A stretch of DNA of 64,000 bases from Pseudomonas sp. (GCA_022448005.1 JAKUTK010000006.1:44121-108120), one strand, 5' to 3'; positions 32,149 to 41,387 are shown, counted from the stretch's first letter. Made by a program: numbers and translations. The notes: generated by a model not told the origin, from the sequence alone.

Positions 32149-32958
32149 ATGCTGAATTCATCTAATATCTCAACCAGCTTCCGCCTCGCGCATCGCGCCC
32201 GCTTCGGCTGGCTGGCCGGCGGCGCATTGATTGTATTGATCATCGCGGCTCTGCTGTCCGCTCAATTCAGCGGTCGCCAACCCGCCACGGTGGCGATGGA
32301 TATCGGACTGTCGGTAATTCGCCTGCTATTGCCCCTGATTCTCGTCTTGCTGACTCAAGAAGTTCTGTCTCGCGAGTTCGATCGACGCTACTTTCTCAAT
32401 ACGTTGTCCTACCCGCACCCCCGCCATGCGCTGTTGCTAGGTCGCGCGCTGGCCGTCGCCGCGCTAACGCTCGGGCTCCTGGCCGTTATGGCATGCGCAT
32501 TGGCTACGCTAGTCTGGCTGACTGGCCAGGGCTATGCGCAAAGCACGCCGGTGGCGCTAGGCAAGAATTACCTGATCACCATCGGCTTTATCGGTCTTGA
32601 TCTGCTAGTACTGACCGCTGTCGCCACCCTCCTCGCGGTGGTCGCCACTACGCCCAGCTTCGTCTTGATCGGCACCTTTGGTTTTATGCTCGTTGCTCGT
32701 TCGTTCGGCGCAATTGTCGATCTGCTGACGCGTGATGCCTCGGTGATCGGCGACGCGGAAAGCTACCGTTCAGGCGTCAATCTGTTGAGCTACCTGCTGC
32801 CTGACCTAGGAGCACTGGATGTGCGCATGATCGCGCTGTACGGCAAGCTGGAACTACTGCCCGCTGACTGGCCGTGGCTAGTGCTATCGAGCCTTGCCTA
32901 CACGGTCGGTTTGCTGGCACTGGCGGTATGGGCGCTGCAACGCAAGCGTTTCGCCTGA
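32149..32958 (+). CDS. ABC-2-type transport permease (PilI-like)
   Basis: A 269-residue membrane protein with six predicted helices at about 21-38, 52-70, 99-124, 142-166, 169-190 and 244-263, the ABC-2 export permease topology. The segment EVLSREFDRRYFLNTLSYPHPR between helices 2 and 3 resembles the coupling loop of such permeases. ATG at 32149. The next gene starts two bases after its stop. With the ATPase at 33793 it forms an exporter; in Myxococcus xanthus the pilG, pilH and pilI genes beside pilA encode such a transporter needed for pilus formation. Substrate unknown here; the assignment to PilI is inference from position. Confidence 0.75.
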   Translation: MLNSSNISTSFRLAHRARFGWLAGGALIVLIIAALLSAQFSGRQPATVAMDIGLSVIRLLLPLILVLLTQEVLSREFDRRYFLNTLSYPHPRHALLLGRALAVAALTLGLLAVMACALATLVWLTGQGYAQSTPVALGKNYLITIGFIGLDLLVLTAVATLLAVVATTPSFVLIGTFGFMLVARSFGAIVDLLTRDASVIGDAESYRSGVNLLSYLLPDLGALDVRMIALYGKLELLPADWPWLVLSSLAYTVGLLALAVWALQRKRFA

Positions 32959-32959
32959 C

Positions 32960-33796
32960 ATGGTTAAACGACGCTCTTTACTGCTAGCCCTGCTGGGATT
33001 CGCACTGTTCGCTGGAGTGGCCGCGTGGCGCGCCAAGCAGCCATTGGCACTCGAGCCACAATTTTTTGTGGATCGCGTGGTAATCCCAGCACCCATTCTT
33101 GTCGCGCTGCATGGCGGAGACCGCTTCCTGGCTGCAGATCTCGAAACCATGCGTCTGGCTGCGACCGGCCTGGATGACCGAGGCGTTGACACGGGTTATC
33201 TGGTCCGTGCTCAGCGGGAGGTCGCTCGGCTCAACCCTTGCCACGAAGACAACTATTATCTGGCCAACGGCCTTCTGACTTGGGGTGGCGCGGTCGAAGA
33301 AGGCAATGACGTTTTGCGTGCGGCCGTTGAATGTCGCTTCTGGGATGAGATTCCACCGTTTTTCTACGGCATCAACCTTTCGTTCTTCCAACACAACAAC
33401 GAAGAAGCCGCACGGGTGTTGGAAATCGGTGCGCAGCGCTCCCCTCAGAACGCCGCCGCCATGCGCAAGCTGGCAGTAATGCTACGCGCCGAGCAGTTCG
33501 CCGATGAGCGCCTTGCCCTCAATTACCTGATCCAGCAGCGCGACAGCGCCGCCGATCCTAAACTGCAGGACATGCTCGACAAGCGCGTCATTCGCCTGCA
33601 GGGTTTGATTGCGCTTCGCGAGGCGCAGAGACGCTACGAGCAAGAACATGGCCCGCTCACAACTCTTGATCAGTTGGTCGAACAGCACCTGATCGACAAT
33701 TTGCCAGCGGACCCCTTGCGCCTCGGCTACGAATTGCGTGATGGGCACATCGAACTGAAAAAACTGAAGATTGCCGGATTGGAGGAACAGCCTTGA
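32960..33796 (+). CDS. Membrane-anchored helical protein (candidate PilG-like transporter accessory)
   Basis: A 278-residue protein with one N-terminal membrane anchor (about residues 6-22, RRSLLLALLGFALFAGVAA), no lipobox, and then a mainly helical periplasmic domain that looks TPR-like: NYYLANGLLTWGGAVEEG, VLEIGAQRSPQNAAAMRKLAVMLRAEQFADERLALNYL split in repeats of about 35 residues. I do not recognise a named family. It lies between the permease and ATPase genes, the same place as an accessory gene would. ATG at 32960, two bases after the permease stop. The C-terminal part has LTTLDQLVEQHLIDNLP, similar to pilin-like or GspG-like tails. Confidence 0.6.
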   Translation: MVKRRSLLLALLGFALFAGVAAWRAKQPLALEPQFFVDRVVIPAPILVALHGGDRFLAADLETMRLAATGLDDRGVDTGYLVRAQREVARLNPCHEDNYYLANGLLTWGGAVEEGNDVLRAAVECRFWDEIPPFFYGINLSFFQHNNEEAARVLEIGAQRSPQNAAAMRKLAVMLRAEQFADERLALNYLIQQRDSAADPKLQDMLDKRVIRLQGLIALREAQRRYEQEHGPLTTLDQLVEQHLIDNLPADPLRLGYELRDGHIELKKLKIAGLEEQP

Positions 33797-34689
33797 GCGC
33801 AGCCGTAGAGTTTAAGGGTGTCAGCCATACCTACCGAGCCAAGGGCAAACAGGTTCAGGCGGTGCGGGATGTAAGCTTCAGCTTGGCCGAAGGCGAGGTG
33901 TTCGGCTTTGTCGGCCCCAACGGCGCAGGCAAGTCCACGACGATCAAGATCATGCTGGACATCATTAACGACTACCAGGGTCAGGTGACGCTTTACGGCA
34001 TTGATGCCCGCCGGGCCGAAGCCCGACAGGGCATGGCCTATGTGCCGGAAGCGCCGGCGCTGTATGACCAGTTCACACCCCTGGAAATCCTGCGCATGGG
34101 CCTGTCGATGTACGGTATCAAGCGCAGCGATGCGGATGCTTGGTGCTTGCAGTGGCTGGAGCGATTCTCCGTGGATGGCACCGGTAAGCGGCGGATGCGC
34201 GAGCTCTCCAAAGGGAACGCACAACGGGTCGCGCTGGCACACGCCATGGCTGTCGAGCCACGCCTGCTCATCCTCGACGAGCCGCTGTCCGGCCTTGACC
34301 CGGTGGGCCGCAAGGATGTGGTCGAGATCCTCAATGAGTACAAGAAACAAGGTGGCGCGATCTTCTTCACTTCTCACGTGCTGCATGACGTGGAACGAAT
34401 CGCCGACCGCTTCGGCTTTATCAACAAAGGCCAGCTGGTCACCGTACGCTCGCCGCGCGAACTGGCGGCCGAACGTGCTGACTGTTTTATCCTGCGTTAC
34501 CAGGCGGATCAGTCGCTAACGCCCGAGTGCATCGCGCTTCGCCCCGGCGAGTTCGAGTGCGAGCTTGCGCAAAGCGAGCTTCCGGCCGCCATCGCGCAGC
34601 TGGGCAACACCGGCGGCCACCTGCTGACCGTCAAGCCTGCCGTATCACTAGAGACTGTGTTCTTCCGCATTCTCGCCGAAGCCTCCTAG
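33793..34689 (+). CDS. ABC transporter ATP-binding protein (PilH-like)
   Basis: Cytoplasmic ATPase of the exporter. The 298 residues contain Walker A GPNGAGKS (41-48), the signature LSKGN (138-142; the second residue S and K are usual for ABC-2 ATPases), Walker B LLILDE (158-163) and the switch histidine in FTSHVL. A C-terminal extension of about 90 residues after the core is typical of the CcmA/NatA branch. The start is TTG at 33793, strongly supported by GGAGG eight bases upstream and by overlap with the previous stop; no ATG is available near the family start. Third gene of the transporter set. Confidence 0.85.
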   Translation: MSAAVEFKGVSHTYRAKGKQVQAVRDVSFSLAEGEVFGFVGPNGAGKSTTIKIMLDIINDYQGQVTLYGIDARRAEARQGMAYVPEAPALYDQFTPLEILRMGLSMYGIKRSDADAWCLQWLERFSVDGTGKRRMRELSKGNAQRVALAHAMAVEPRLLILDEPLSGLDPVGRKDVVEILNEYKKQGGAIFFTSHVLHDVERIADRFGFINKGQLVTVRSPRELAAERADCFILRYQADQSLTPECIALRPGEFECELAQSELPAAIAQLGNTGGHLLTVKPAVSLETVFFRILAEAS

Positions 34690-34750
34690 GCGTAATCGTA
34701 CAGACTGCCTTTTGACGGGATGCACCTTGTTGCGCCGACCATAGGCCGCA

Positions 34751-34774
34751 TTCGCCGCGAGGCGCGCCTCCTAC
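34751..34774 (-). repeat. REP element (fourth copy)
   Basis: Copy in the minus orientation starting TTCGCCGCGAGGCGCGCC and ending TCCTAC. Lies just past the ABC genes, so REP copies bracket 30815 to 34774. Confidence 0.7.
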
Positions 34775-34887
34775 AGAAGCTTGATCCCCCCTAGGCTGCC
34801 GCCAGTGACTGGCCTTGAGGCGCCTAGCGAGCTAGCATCCGACCTCTGTTGCCAAGCCCAGCGCGGCCCAACACCTCAGGAGGATTC

Positions 34888-35325
34888 ATGAGCTTTACCG
34901 TTTATCTGTCCGGCGAGATTCACACCGACTGGCGCGACGAGATCAAGCGTGGCGCCGACGCAGCCGGATTGGATGTGCGATTCACCTCCGCCGTAACCGA
35001 TCACGAAGCCAGCGATGCCGCCGGTGATTGCCTAGGCGACGAGCCGAATGCCTTCTGGCGCGACCACAAGTCGTCCAAGGTCAATGCAATCCGCACCAAA
35101 ACGCTGATCCAGGGAGCGGACCTCGTGGTGGTGCGTTTCGGCGACAAGTACAAGCAGTGGAACGCGGCGTTTGATGCCGGTTACTGCGCGGCTCTAGGCA
35201 AGCCTTATGTCACGCTGCATGACGACGACATTGTGCACCCGCTGAAGGAAGTCGATGCGGCTGCCATGGCTTGGGCCACCACCACCGAACAGGTCATGGA
35301 AATTTTGAAATACGTGGTGCAGTAA
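34888..35325 (+). CDS. ytoQ: YtoQ family protein
   Basis: A 145-residue soluble protein. It begins MSFTVYLSGEIHTDWR and has FTSAVTDHEASDAAGDCLGDEPNAFWRDHKS spread over a conserved block, GADLVVVRFGDKYKQWNAAFDAGYCAALGKP, and the pattern LHDDDIVHPLKEVD. This matches YtoQ, a small family related to nucleoside 2-deoxyribosyltransferase folds; its reaction is unknown. ATG at 34888 has a strong AGGAGG seven bases upstream. It stands alone between the ABC block and aer, with its own apparent promoter region. The family name is recalled from sequence and not verified. Confidence 0.75.
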   Translation: MSFTVYLSGEIHTDWRDEIKRGADAAGLDVRFTSAVTDHEASDAAGDCLGDEPNAFWRDHKSSKVNAIRTKTLIQGADLVVVRFGDKYKQWNAAFDAGYCAALGKPYVTLHDDDIVHPLKEVDAAAMAWATTTEQVMEILKYVVQ

Positions 35326-35417
35326 GTGCCGGAGGAGTTGCAACTGGCACACATCAAATGCGATATCCACTCTGGAAGCTATTTGCCGGCCCCCAAAAGA
35401 AACCCCGCCACATGGGC

Positions 35418-35450
35418 GTAAGGCTGTTCACTTAAGCGGAGCAGCCTTAC
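35418..35450. terminator. Possible terminator between ytoQ and aer
   Basis: Perfect 9-bp arms GTAAGGCTG (35418-35426) and CAGCCTTAC (35442-35450) with a 15-base loop; a second GC-rich segment follows with TTTTT at about 35466. It lies between the convergent genes ytoQ (plus) and aer (minus). Confidence 0.5.
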
Positions 35451-35489
35451 GGCTTGATGCCGGGCTTTTTGTTACTTTTCAGAGCGCCA

Positions 35490-37081
35490 TCAGCGGTTGA
35501 AGCGTTCCACCAGCGCGCGCAATCCGCGTGCAGCACCTTCCAGCTCGCGACCGCGCTGCATGGTTAGATCGGCTTTACTGACATTGCTGTCGGTCGTCAC
35601 CGCGATACTGGTGACCTGCCGCGCAATATCCTCGGCCACATGCGCCTGCTCATCAGCGGCAGCGGCCATTTGCTGGCTCATGCCGGTGATACGGCTCACG
35701 GCATCACGAATACCTTGCAGCGCCTGCTGCGTCTCGATGACCTGCGCCAGCCCTTGCGCCGCCTCCTTGTCGCCCACCTGAGCAATAGCGACAGCCTCAT
35801 CAGCCTTACTGGTCAGCGACTGGATAATGGACTGGATCTGCTGCGTCGAATCGCGAGTCTTGCTAGCCAACGCTCGCACCTCGTCCGCTACGACAGCGAA
35901 ACCTCTCCCCTGCTCACCCGCCCGCGCGGCTTCGATAGCGGCGTTGAGTGCCAGCAGATTGGTCTGTTCAGCGATGCTCTGGATGATGCCTGCAGCGGAC
36001 ATGATTTGCTGGGTCTCCCCAGCCAGTTCGTTCACCGTATTGCCAATGTTGCTGACCGTGTTGGCCAACATCTCCATTGCTTTACGGGTATTGTCAGCCA
36101 CCCGATCGCCGTCACTGGCCAGCGAGTTTGCCGTGGTTGCCTCCTCGGCGGTCTGTTGCACGTGACTGGCGACTTCGGTAATCGACGCGGTCATCTCGGT
36201 CACTGCTGTGGCCGTCATGTCCGTCTCACCACGCTGCTGGCGCAGGTCGTTCTCGGTCTGGCTGGCCAGCACCGAGGTTTCAGCCGAGGCGCTTTCGACC
36301 TGACCGGCGAGATCGGACAGGCGTGTCAGGGCGGTACGCAGGCGTGCGTCTTCGCTGATGAGTGCCATTTCCAACCGCGCGGCATTGCCATGCTGATGTG
36401 TGTAAGTCAGCGCAACGATCGATGTGTGTAAGTCAGCGCAACGATCGGATCGGCGAAAGCCTGCGGGACACTCTGGATGATTCGCTCCAATTGCCGCTCG
36501 GTAGCGGCATGGCAACTGAGGCCCAGCGCGAAAAAGAGCCCAAGCACAACCGCTACCTCGACCGCCGTCGGCAGCCAGAGGATACCCGCAGAGGCCAAAA
36601 TCGCCGCGCCGACAGGTAGCGCCAGAATGCGCGCCCAGCCCTGGCATCGGCGAACTAAGGAAACCGCTGCTTTGCCAGTACGCAGACGTTCGTATAACGC
36701 CGTGGCTTGTGCCACCTGTTCTGCAGTCGGCTTGACCCGTACCGACTCAAAGCCGGTCAGCTTGCCGTCGTCGAGAATCGGCGTGACGTAAGCACTGACC
36801 CAGTAGTAATCGCCATTCTTGCAGCGGTTCTTGACCACACCCATCCAGCTCTTGCCGGCCTTCAAGTAGCCCCACATGGCTTGGAAAACAACTGGCGGCA
36901 TGTCTGGATGACGCACCAGATTGTGATCGCTGCCGATCAGCTCAGCCCTTGAATAGCCGCTAATCGCAACAAACTCATCGTTGCAGTAAAGAATCTTACC
37001 TTGGGTGTCGGTTGCAGAGATCAGTCGCTGCTGCGCCGGAAAGCTTCGCTCGGTGTTGCTTACCGGTCCGTTATTTCTCAT
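35490..37081 (-). pseudogene. aer: Aerotaxis/energy-taxis receptor Aer, frameshifted
   Basis: Read without one copy of a 26-base tandem duplication, this is a single gene of 1566 bases (521 residues), the normal Aer length. The N-terminal 225 residues are an oxygen/redox PAS domain (RNNGPVSNTERSFPAQQRLI, CNDEFVAISGYSRAELIG, NLVRHPDMPPVVFQ, VKNRCKNGDYYW) plus a membrane anchor ([14 protein letters not shown]). The C-terminal part is a methyl-accepting signalling domain with [29 protein letters not shown], the CheA/CheW-binding tip. The frame is broken at 36395-36446 (see repeat): the upstream part ends ...IVALTYTH then R-S-L-R and stop, 22 codons after the duplication. ATG at 37081 has GGAG upstream. 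The two halves may be a phase-variable or a recent null allele. Confidence 0.85.
36395..36446. repeat. Tandem duplication of 26 bp disrupting aer
   Basis: The 26-base unit beginning GATGTGTGTAAGTCAG occurs twice without a gap: 36395-36420 and 36421-36446, identical in all 26 positions. 26 is not a multiple of three, so the reading frame of aer shifts. Removal of either copy restores ...[18 protein letters not shown] in frame. This is a single-copy tandem duplication, not a longer microsatellite. Confidence 0.9.
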
Positions 37082-37246
37082 TGCTGTGAACTCCATGGTG
37101 GCGATTCAATGCCATTCAGACTCGCCAGTCACAACGAATCAAACTGTTAAAAGAATCGGACGGAGCTCGGCGAACTTGAGGATTGTCAGGTTTATTTAGA
37201 CGAACGTCGACCAACGGCGGCGTCGGTCAGCGCTGGCGATACGCGA

Positions 37247-37468
37247 TTAGCGAGCGGATTGACGCAGCTCGACGAATAACCCTTCCACTTTTGTCCGCGC
37301 CCAGGGTGTCTTGCGCAGGAAGGTCAGGCTCGACTTGATACTGGGGTCGCTTTTGAAACAGCGAATATCGACGCGTTCCGCCAGTCCGTCCCAGCCATAG
37401 CGAGCCTGCAGCTCGATGAGTATCGATTCCAGCGTCACGCCATGAAGAGGGTCTTGGGGTTGGGTCAT
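37247..37468 (-). CDS. VF530-type DNA-binding protein
   Basis: A 73-residue protein with the pattern [51 protein letters not shown] and LFVELRQ, matching the VF530 (DUF2132) family, small possible DNA-binding proteins of unknown role. ATG at 37468 is used; an upstream in-frame extension overlaps a terminator. It follows the DJ-1 gene and its terminator on the same strand, so it may have its own promoter. Confidence 0.75.
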   Translation of the reverse strand: MTQPQDPLHGVTLESILIELQARYGWDGLAERVDIRCFKSDPSIKSSLTFLRKTPWARTKVEGLFVELRQSAR

Positions 37469-37512
37469 GGTGGCCTCAGACCTTGAGCAGGCAGCGCCTG
37501 CGGGTGAATAAA

Positions 37513-37534
37513 AAGGCCCGCCGGGGCGGGCCTT
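37513..37534 (-). terminator. Rho-independent terminator after the DJ-1/PfpI gene
   Basis: Perfect 10-bp arms AAGGCCCGCC (37513-37522) and GGCGGGCCTT (37525-37534); on the minus strand the stem is followed by TTTTT. It sits directly after the stop of the gene at 37551. Confidence 0.8.
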
Positions 37535-37550
37535 CGAACGGAGCGGCATC

Positions 37551-38132
37551 TTACAGGCTGATGCGGGTCCCGAGCAGCTCGAGAAATGCAGCCAACCAGG
37601 CGGGATGTGCCGGCCACGCCGGGGCAGTCACGAGATTGTCCTCGGTGTGCGCTTTATCAACGTCGATACCGACAAATTCACCACCGGCCAGCCGAACCTC
37701 CGGCGCGCAGGCAGGATAAGCGCTACACGCACGCCCTCGCAGCACATCAGCGGCAGCCAGTAACTGAGCGCCGTGGCACACCGCGGCAATCGGCTTTTTC
37801 GCCTCACCAAATGCCTTCACCAGTTTTATCACCTGCTCGTTGAGCCGCAGATACTCAGGCGAGCGGCCACCCGGCACCACCAGTGCGTCATAGTCCTCGG
37901 CGCGCACCTCGGCGAAATCGAAGTTCAGCGCAAAATTGTGGCCGGGCTTCTCGCTATAGGTCTGATCGCCTTCGAAATCGTGAATCGCTGTGCGCACGGT
38001 GTCGCCAGCCTTCTTGTTCGGGCAGACCGCATGCACGGTATGACCAACCATCTGCAGGGCCTGAAACGGCACCATGGTTTCGTAGTCTTCGACGTAGTCA
38101 CCGACCAGCATCAGAATTTTCTTCGCAGCCAT
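37551..38132 (-). CDS. DJ-1/PfpI family protein
   Basis: Class I glutamine amidotransferase-like protein; members act as proteases, chaperones or glyoxalases, and the precise role is not known here. The 193 residues have [20 protein letters not shown] at the start, [13 protein letters not shown], and the nucleophile elbow [12 protein letters not shown] with the reactive Cys-His pair. The acidic residue near residue 15 (Glu15 in VEDYE) is the third family residue. ATG at 38132. Followed by a strong terminator, so probably a single-gene unit. Confidence 0.85.
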   Translation of the reverse strand: MAAKKILMLVGDYVEDYETMVPFQALQMVGHTVHAVCPNKKAGDTVRTAIHDFEGDQTYSEKPGHNFALNFDFAEVRAEDYDALVVPGGRSPEYLRLNEQVIKLVKAFGEAKKPIAAVCHGAQLLAAADVLRGRACSAYPACAPEVRLAGGEFVGIDVDKAHTEDNLVTAPAWPAHPAWLAAFLELLGTRISL

Positions 38133-38186
38133 CAGAACGCTCTCCCTTTTCAGTTGGACACTTTATAAACGGCTCGGCCCGTGCCG

Positions 38187-39347
38187 TCAGCCGCTTCGGT
38201 TGAAGATATTGATCACGAGCCGATCGAGCAGGCCCCACAGCCGCTGGTACATCCGCAGGTAAAGGGGGCGCGCATGCCACTGATGCAGGTCGATCTCGAG
38301 GCTCTGATTGAAGTCGTGCTCGAAGCTCTTGGCAACGTCGGCGCTTAGCTGCGAGTCGACCGCTTCCAGGTTCGCCTCAAGATTCCAGCGCAGATTCCAA
38401 TGATCGAAGTTGCACGAGCCGACACTCACCCAGTCATCGACCAAAACGAGTTTCAGGTGCAAAAAGTGTGGCTGATATTCATGAATTCGCACGCCTGCGC
38501 GAAGCAGTCTTGGATAGAAGCGTTGCCCGGCATAGCGCACGGACGGATGGTCGGTGTTGCGGCTGGTCAGCAGCAGTCGAACCTCGACGCCGCGGCGAGC
38601 CGCGCGCATCAGCTCCCGCCGGACCTTGCCCGTCGGCAGAAAATATGGAGTGGCCAGCCAGATACGCCGCTCAGCCCTTCGCAGGTTGCGCAACAGGCTG
38701 TGGAGAATGTCTCGATGCTGACGCGCAGCGGAATAGGCCACCCGCCCTGCTCCATCGAGCGCATCGGGCGCGGCGGGAATCTTCGGCAACTGCCGAGGCA
38801 ACGGCAGCTGCCAGATCCGGCGTTTGAGGCACAGGGTCCATTGCACATCGAACAGGCGCTGCCAGTCCTCCATCACCGACCCGCTGATTTCCACCATCGC
38901 CTCGTGCCAATGCTCGTCCGGCTTGTCCGGGTTCCAGAACTCGTCTGTCGCACCGGCGCCTCCGACAAAGCAGCACAGGTCATCGATCAGGATCAGCTTG
39001 CGGTGATCGCGATGAAGGTTGCGGAATTTGAGCGTTAGCTTGAGCGGATTGTATTGGCGCAGGTCGACCCCAGCGTCGAGCAGCCGCTGACGCGTCTTCT
39101 GCCCGAGTTTCAAGCAACCGAAGCCATCGAACAGGCAGCGTACGCGTACGCCACGACCGGCTGCGGCAATCAGCGTGTCGACCAGCCGATCGGTACAGAG
39201 CCCGTCCTCGACCAGATAAAGCTCTATATCCACACGCTGCTGCGCGGTATCAATACGCTGCAATATCTGCGGAAAAAACTGCGGGCCGTCGAGCAGCAAC
39301 CGAAAACGATTACCTTCGCGCCATGGAAACACCTCGCCGGCGAGCAT
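38187..39347 (-). CDS. Phospholipase D-family cardiolipin synthase-like protein (ClsB type)
   Basis: Transphosphatidylase that probably makes or remodels phospholipid, located at the inner membrane. The 386-residue protein has two HKD motifs: HRDHRKLILIDD with H-x-K-x4-D, and HLKLVLVDDWVSVGSCNFD. The linker segment WLATPYFLPTGKVRREL is typical of ClsB. ATG at 39347 is the more likely start; an upstream TTG at 39386 adds 13 residues without ribosome site. Neither start is strongly supported. It lacks the two N-terminal membrane helices of ClsA. Confidence 0.82.
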   Translation of the reverse strand: MLAGEVFPWREGNRFRLLLDGPQFFPQILQRIDTAQQRVDIELYLVEDGLCTDRLVDTLIAAAGRGVRVRCLFDGFGCLKLGQKTRQRLLDAGVDLRQYNPLKLTLKFRNLHRDHRKLILIDDLCCFVGGAGATDEFWNPDKPDEHWHEAMVEISGSVMEDWQRLFDVQWTLCLKRRIWQLPLPRQLPKIPAAPDALDGAGRVAYSAARQHRDILHSLLRNLRRAERRIWLATPYFLPTGKVRRELMRAARRGVEVRLLLTSRNTDHPSVRYAGQRFYPRLLRAGVRIHEYQPHFLHLKLVLVDDWVSVGSCNFDHWNLRWNLEANLEAVDSQLSADVAKSFEHDFNQSLEIDLHQWHARPLYLRMYQRLWGLLDRLVINIFNRSG

Positions 39348-39551
39348 CACGCTTGCACGCCTCGGGCCGACCACGCAGGGAAGCAACTACCGATACAGCT
39401 GGAAGACATTGAAATCCTTGTCCGGTGAACGCTGAGGCACGGAATATGCCTAGCCAGGATCAGCGGCTCCTGTCGTAAGCCGTGATGGCACGCCTGTTAT
39501 AGGTTCGCGCCGCCGTGCAGAGTTCCCGCCTCGGTGGCTTTATCGCATCGT

Positions 39552-40454
39552 TCAGTCCCGGTCACGCTGAGGCGTCAGTGCGAAAGCCGCCGCTGCCTTG
39601 TCCAGCCGCTTGGCCTGTGCCTGACGCGCCAACTGCAATATCCCGCGATCGCGCTGCCATAGCTTGGTCCAATGGCCCGGACCTTCATCGAGGGCCGTAT
39701 CCAGCGCAGGTAAGGTTGCGGCCCATTGTGCATCGAGCGCAGCCAGCAACAGCTGCGTCGAAACCTCAGCAGGCGGCAGGTGCGATACTTCGGCTGCAGC
39801 CGCCAGCAGACCGATCAATCTGAGCTGCAGCGCCTGCGGCCATGCGCACTCCAAGGCGATTCCATACAACCAGCTGACCATGGCGACGAGCACGTACAGG
39901 TCTTCCAGCGTGCGGAACGGCTTGACGTAGTCGTCCCAGCCGTCACCCGCCAACCGCTGACATGGCACCCGCTCGAGGCGCAAGCGCCCATGCACGACAT
40001 CCGGTACCAGCGGCAGCGGCGGCATGTCCTCGATAGTAACGCCCCGGTCACCGCAACCCACGACGCACAGGCTGAGCCTTGCCGGCTCGCCTGGCGCCTC
40101 GTCTCGTGCCGGAACCAACAACCAGGCCGCCGCCGATCCAGCAATGACAAAGTCCTTGCTGCCGGTAAGCGTCAATCTATCCAGCCGAGTCTGCATATCC
40201 GCCGGACGCAGCTTGCGCTGCTCGGTCGCGCATAGCGCACCGATACCCGCTGGCGCCGACGGCCAGAGCCGTCGCAACGCGGCCTGATAGCCGACCAGAA
40301 ACGCCAGACCAGGCGTGGCGGCTTGACGGCCGCCGCGCACCGCCAACTCGAACGGGTCACCGCCTCCATTGGCCTGTACCTCGCCAAACCAATCGTCGAG
40401 CGCCGCAGGCCGCGGCAAGCGTTCAATCGGACCAAGCACAGTGTGCCAAGACAT
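39552..40454 (-). CDS. Acyl-CoA dehydrogenase-like protein
   Basis: A 300-residue protein that appears to be a shortened acyl-CoA dehydrogenase: the middle part has a beta-domain like LTGSKDFVIAGSAAAWLLVPARDEAPGEP and CVVGCGDRGVTIEDMPPLPLVPDVVHGRLRLERVPCQRLAG. I do not see the usual catalytic glutamate pattern, so activity is uncertain. ATG at 40454 has GGAGAG seven bases upstream. Divergent from olsB, with only about 185 bases between. Specific substrate cannot be inferred. Confidence 0.5.
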   Translation of the reverse strand: MSWHTVLGPIERLPRPAALDDWFGEVQANGGGDPFELAVRGGRQAATPGLAFLVGYQAALRRLWPSAPAGIGALCATEQRKLRPADMQTRLDRLTLTGSKDFVIAGSAAAWLLVPARDEAPGEPARLSLCVVGCGDRGVTIEDMPPLPLVPDVVHGRLRLERVPCQRLAGDGWDDYVKPFRTLEDLYVLVAMVSWLYGIALECAWPQALQLRLIGLLAAAAEVSHLPPAEVSTQLLLAALDAQWAATLPALDTALDEGPGHWTKLWQRDRGILQLARQAQAKRLDKAAAAFALTPQRDRD

Positions 40455-40640
40455 GGGTTCTCTCCAGCAGATCCGGTTGGTTCTGGCGGCTTGAACGCCG
40501 TCATCCAAGCATCACGAATCCGTAACAACCGTGACACCGCCCCTGCCTAGCCTCTGGCATCACGGACTGACGGAACGCCAACCATAACAACCATGCGCTC
40601 CGGATGCATTGCCACTGCCAGGCTGACCAGGAGATTGAGC

Positions 40641-41387
40641 ATGACCACCATTGCCTTCCCCCGCGTGACGCGACAACTGCAGGCGGTACGCCTGCTCGGC
40701 GACGATGCAATACGTGAGGCTCAGGCGCTGCGTTATCAGGTATTCAACGGCGAGTATGGCGCTCAGATGCAGGGCAGCGAGGCCGGTCTGGACAGCGATG
40801 AGTTTGACGCTTACTGCAGCCATATCGGTGTACGCGACTCAGGCAGCGGTGAGCTTGTCGCAACCACGCGCCTGCTCGATAACCAGACGGCGCGTGGATT
40901 GGGACGGTTCTACAGCGAAAACGAATTCAACCTGCAAGGTCTGGCGGAGCTTGAGGGGCCAATTCTGGAAATTGGCCGGACCTGCGTTCACCCGGCCTAC
41001 CGCAACGGCGCGACCATCGCCGTGCTCTGGGCGGAACTGGCTGACGTGCTAAACCAAGGTGGCTATCGATATCTCATGGGCTGCGCCAGCATTCCAATGC
41101 GCGACGGCGGCGTTCAGGCCCAGGCCATCATGCAGCGACTGCGCGAGCGTCATCTTTCGACGGAGCTGCTACACGCATGCCCTAAAAATCCGCTACCGGC
41201 GCTTGCGTTGCCCGACAACGTCATCGCTGAGACACCTGCGCTGCTCAAGGCCTACATGCGACTGGGGGCAAAGATCTGCGGTGAACCTTGCTGGGATCCA
41301 GATTTTCAGGTCGCAGACCTCTTCATTCTCCTCAAGCGCGACGAGCTGTGCCCGCGTTACGCCCGGCACTTCAAGGCAGCGGTCTGA
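40641..41387 (+). CDS. olsB: L-ornithine N(alpha)-acyltransferase
   Basis: GNAT-type enzyme that attaches a 3-hydroxyacyl chain to ornithine, the first step of ornithine lipid formation. The 248-residue protein has [19 protein letters not shown], the [20 protein letters not shown] block, [29 protein letters not shown] split in the family motif and [11 protein letters not shown], matching OlsB. ATG at 40641 has AGGAG eight bases upstream. The next gene olsA starts right at its stop, so the two steps are encoded as an operon. Confidence 0.88.
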   Translation: MTTIAFPRVTRQLQAVRLLGDDAIREAQALRYQVFNGEYGAQMQGSEAGLDSDEFDAYCSHIGVRDSGSGELVATTRLLDNQTARGLGRFYSENEFNLQGLAELEGPILEIGRTCVHPAYRNGATIAVLWAELADVLNQGGYRYLMGCASIPMRDGGVQAQAIMQRLRERHLSTELLHACPKNPLPALALPDNVIAETPALLKAYMRLGAKICGEPCWDPDFQVADLFILLKRDELCPRYARHFKAAV

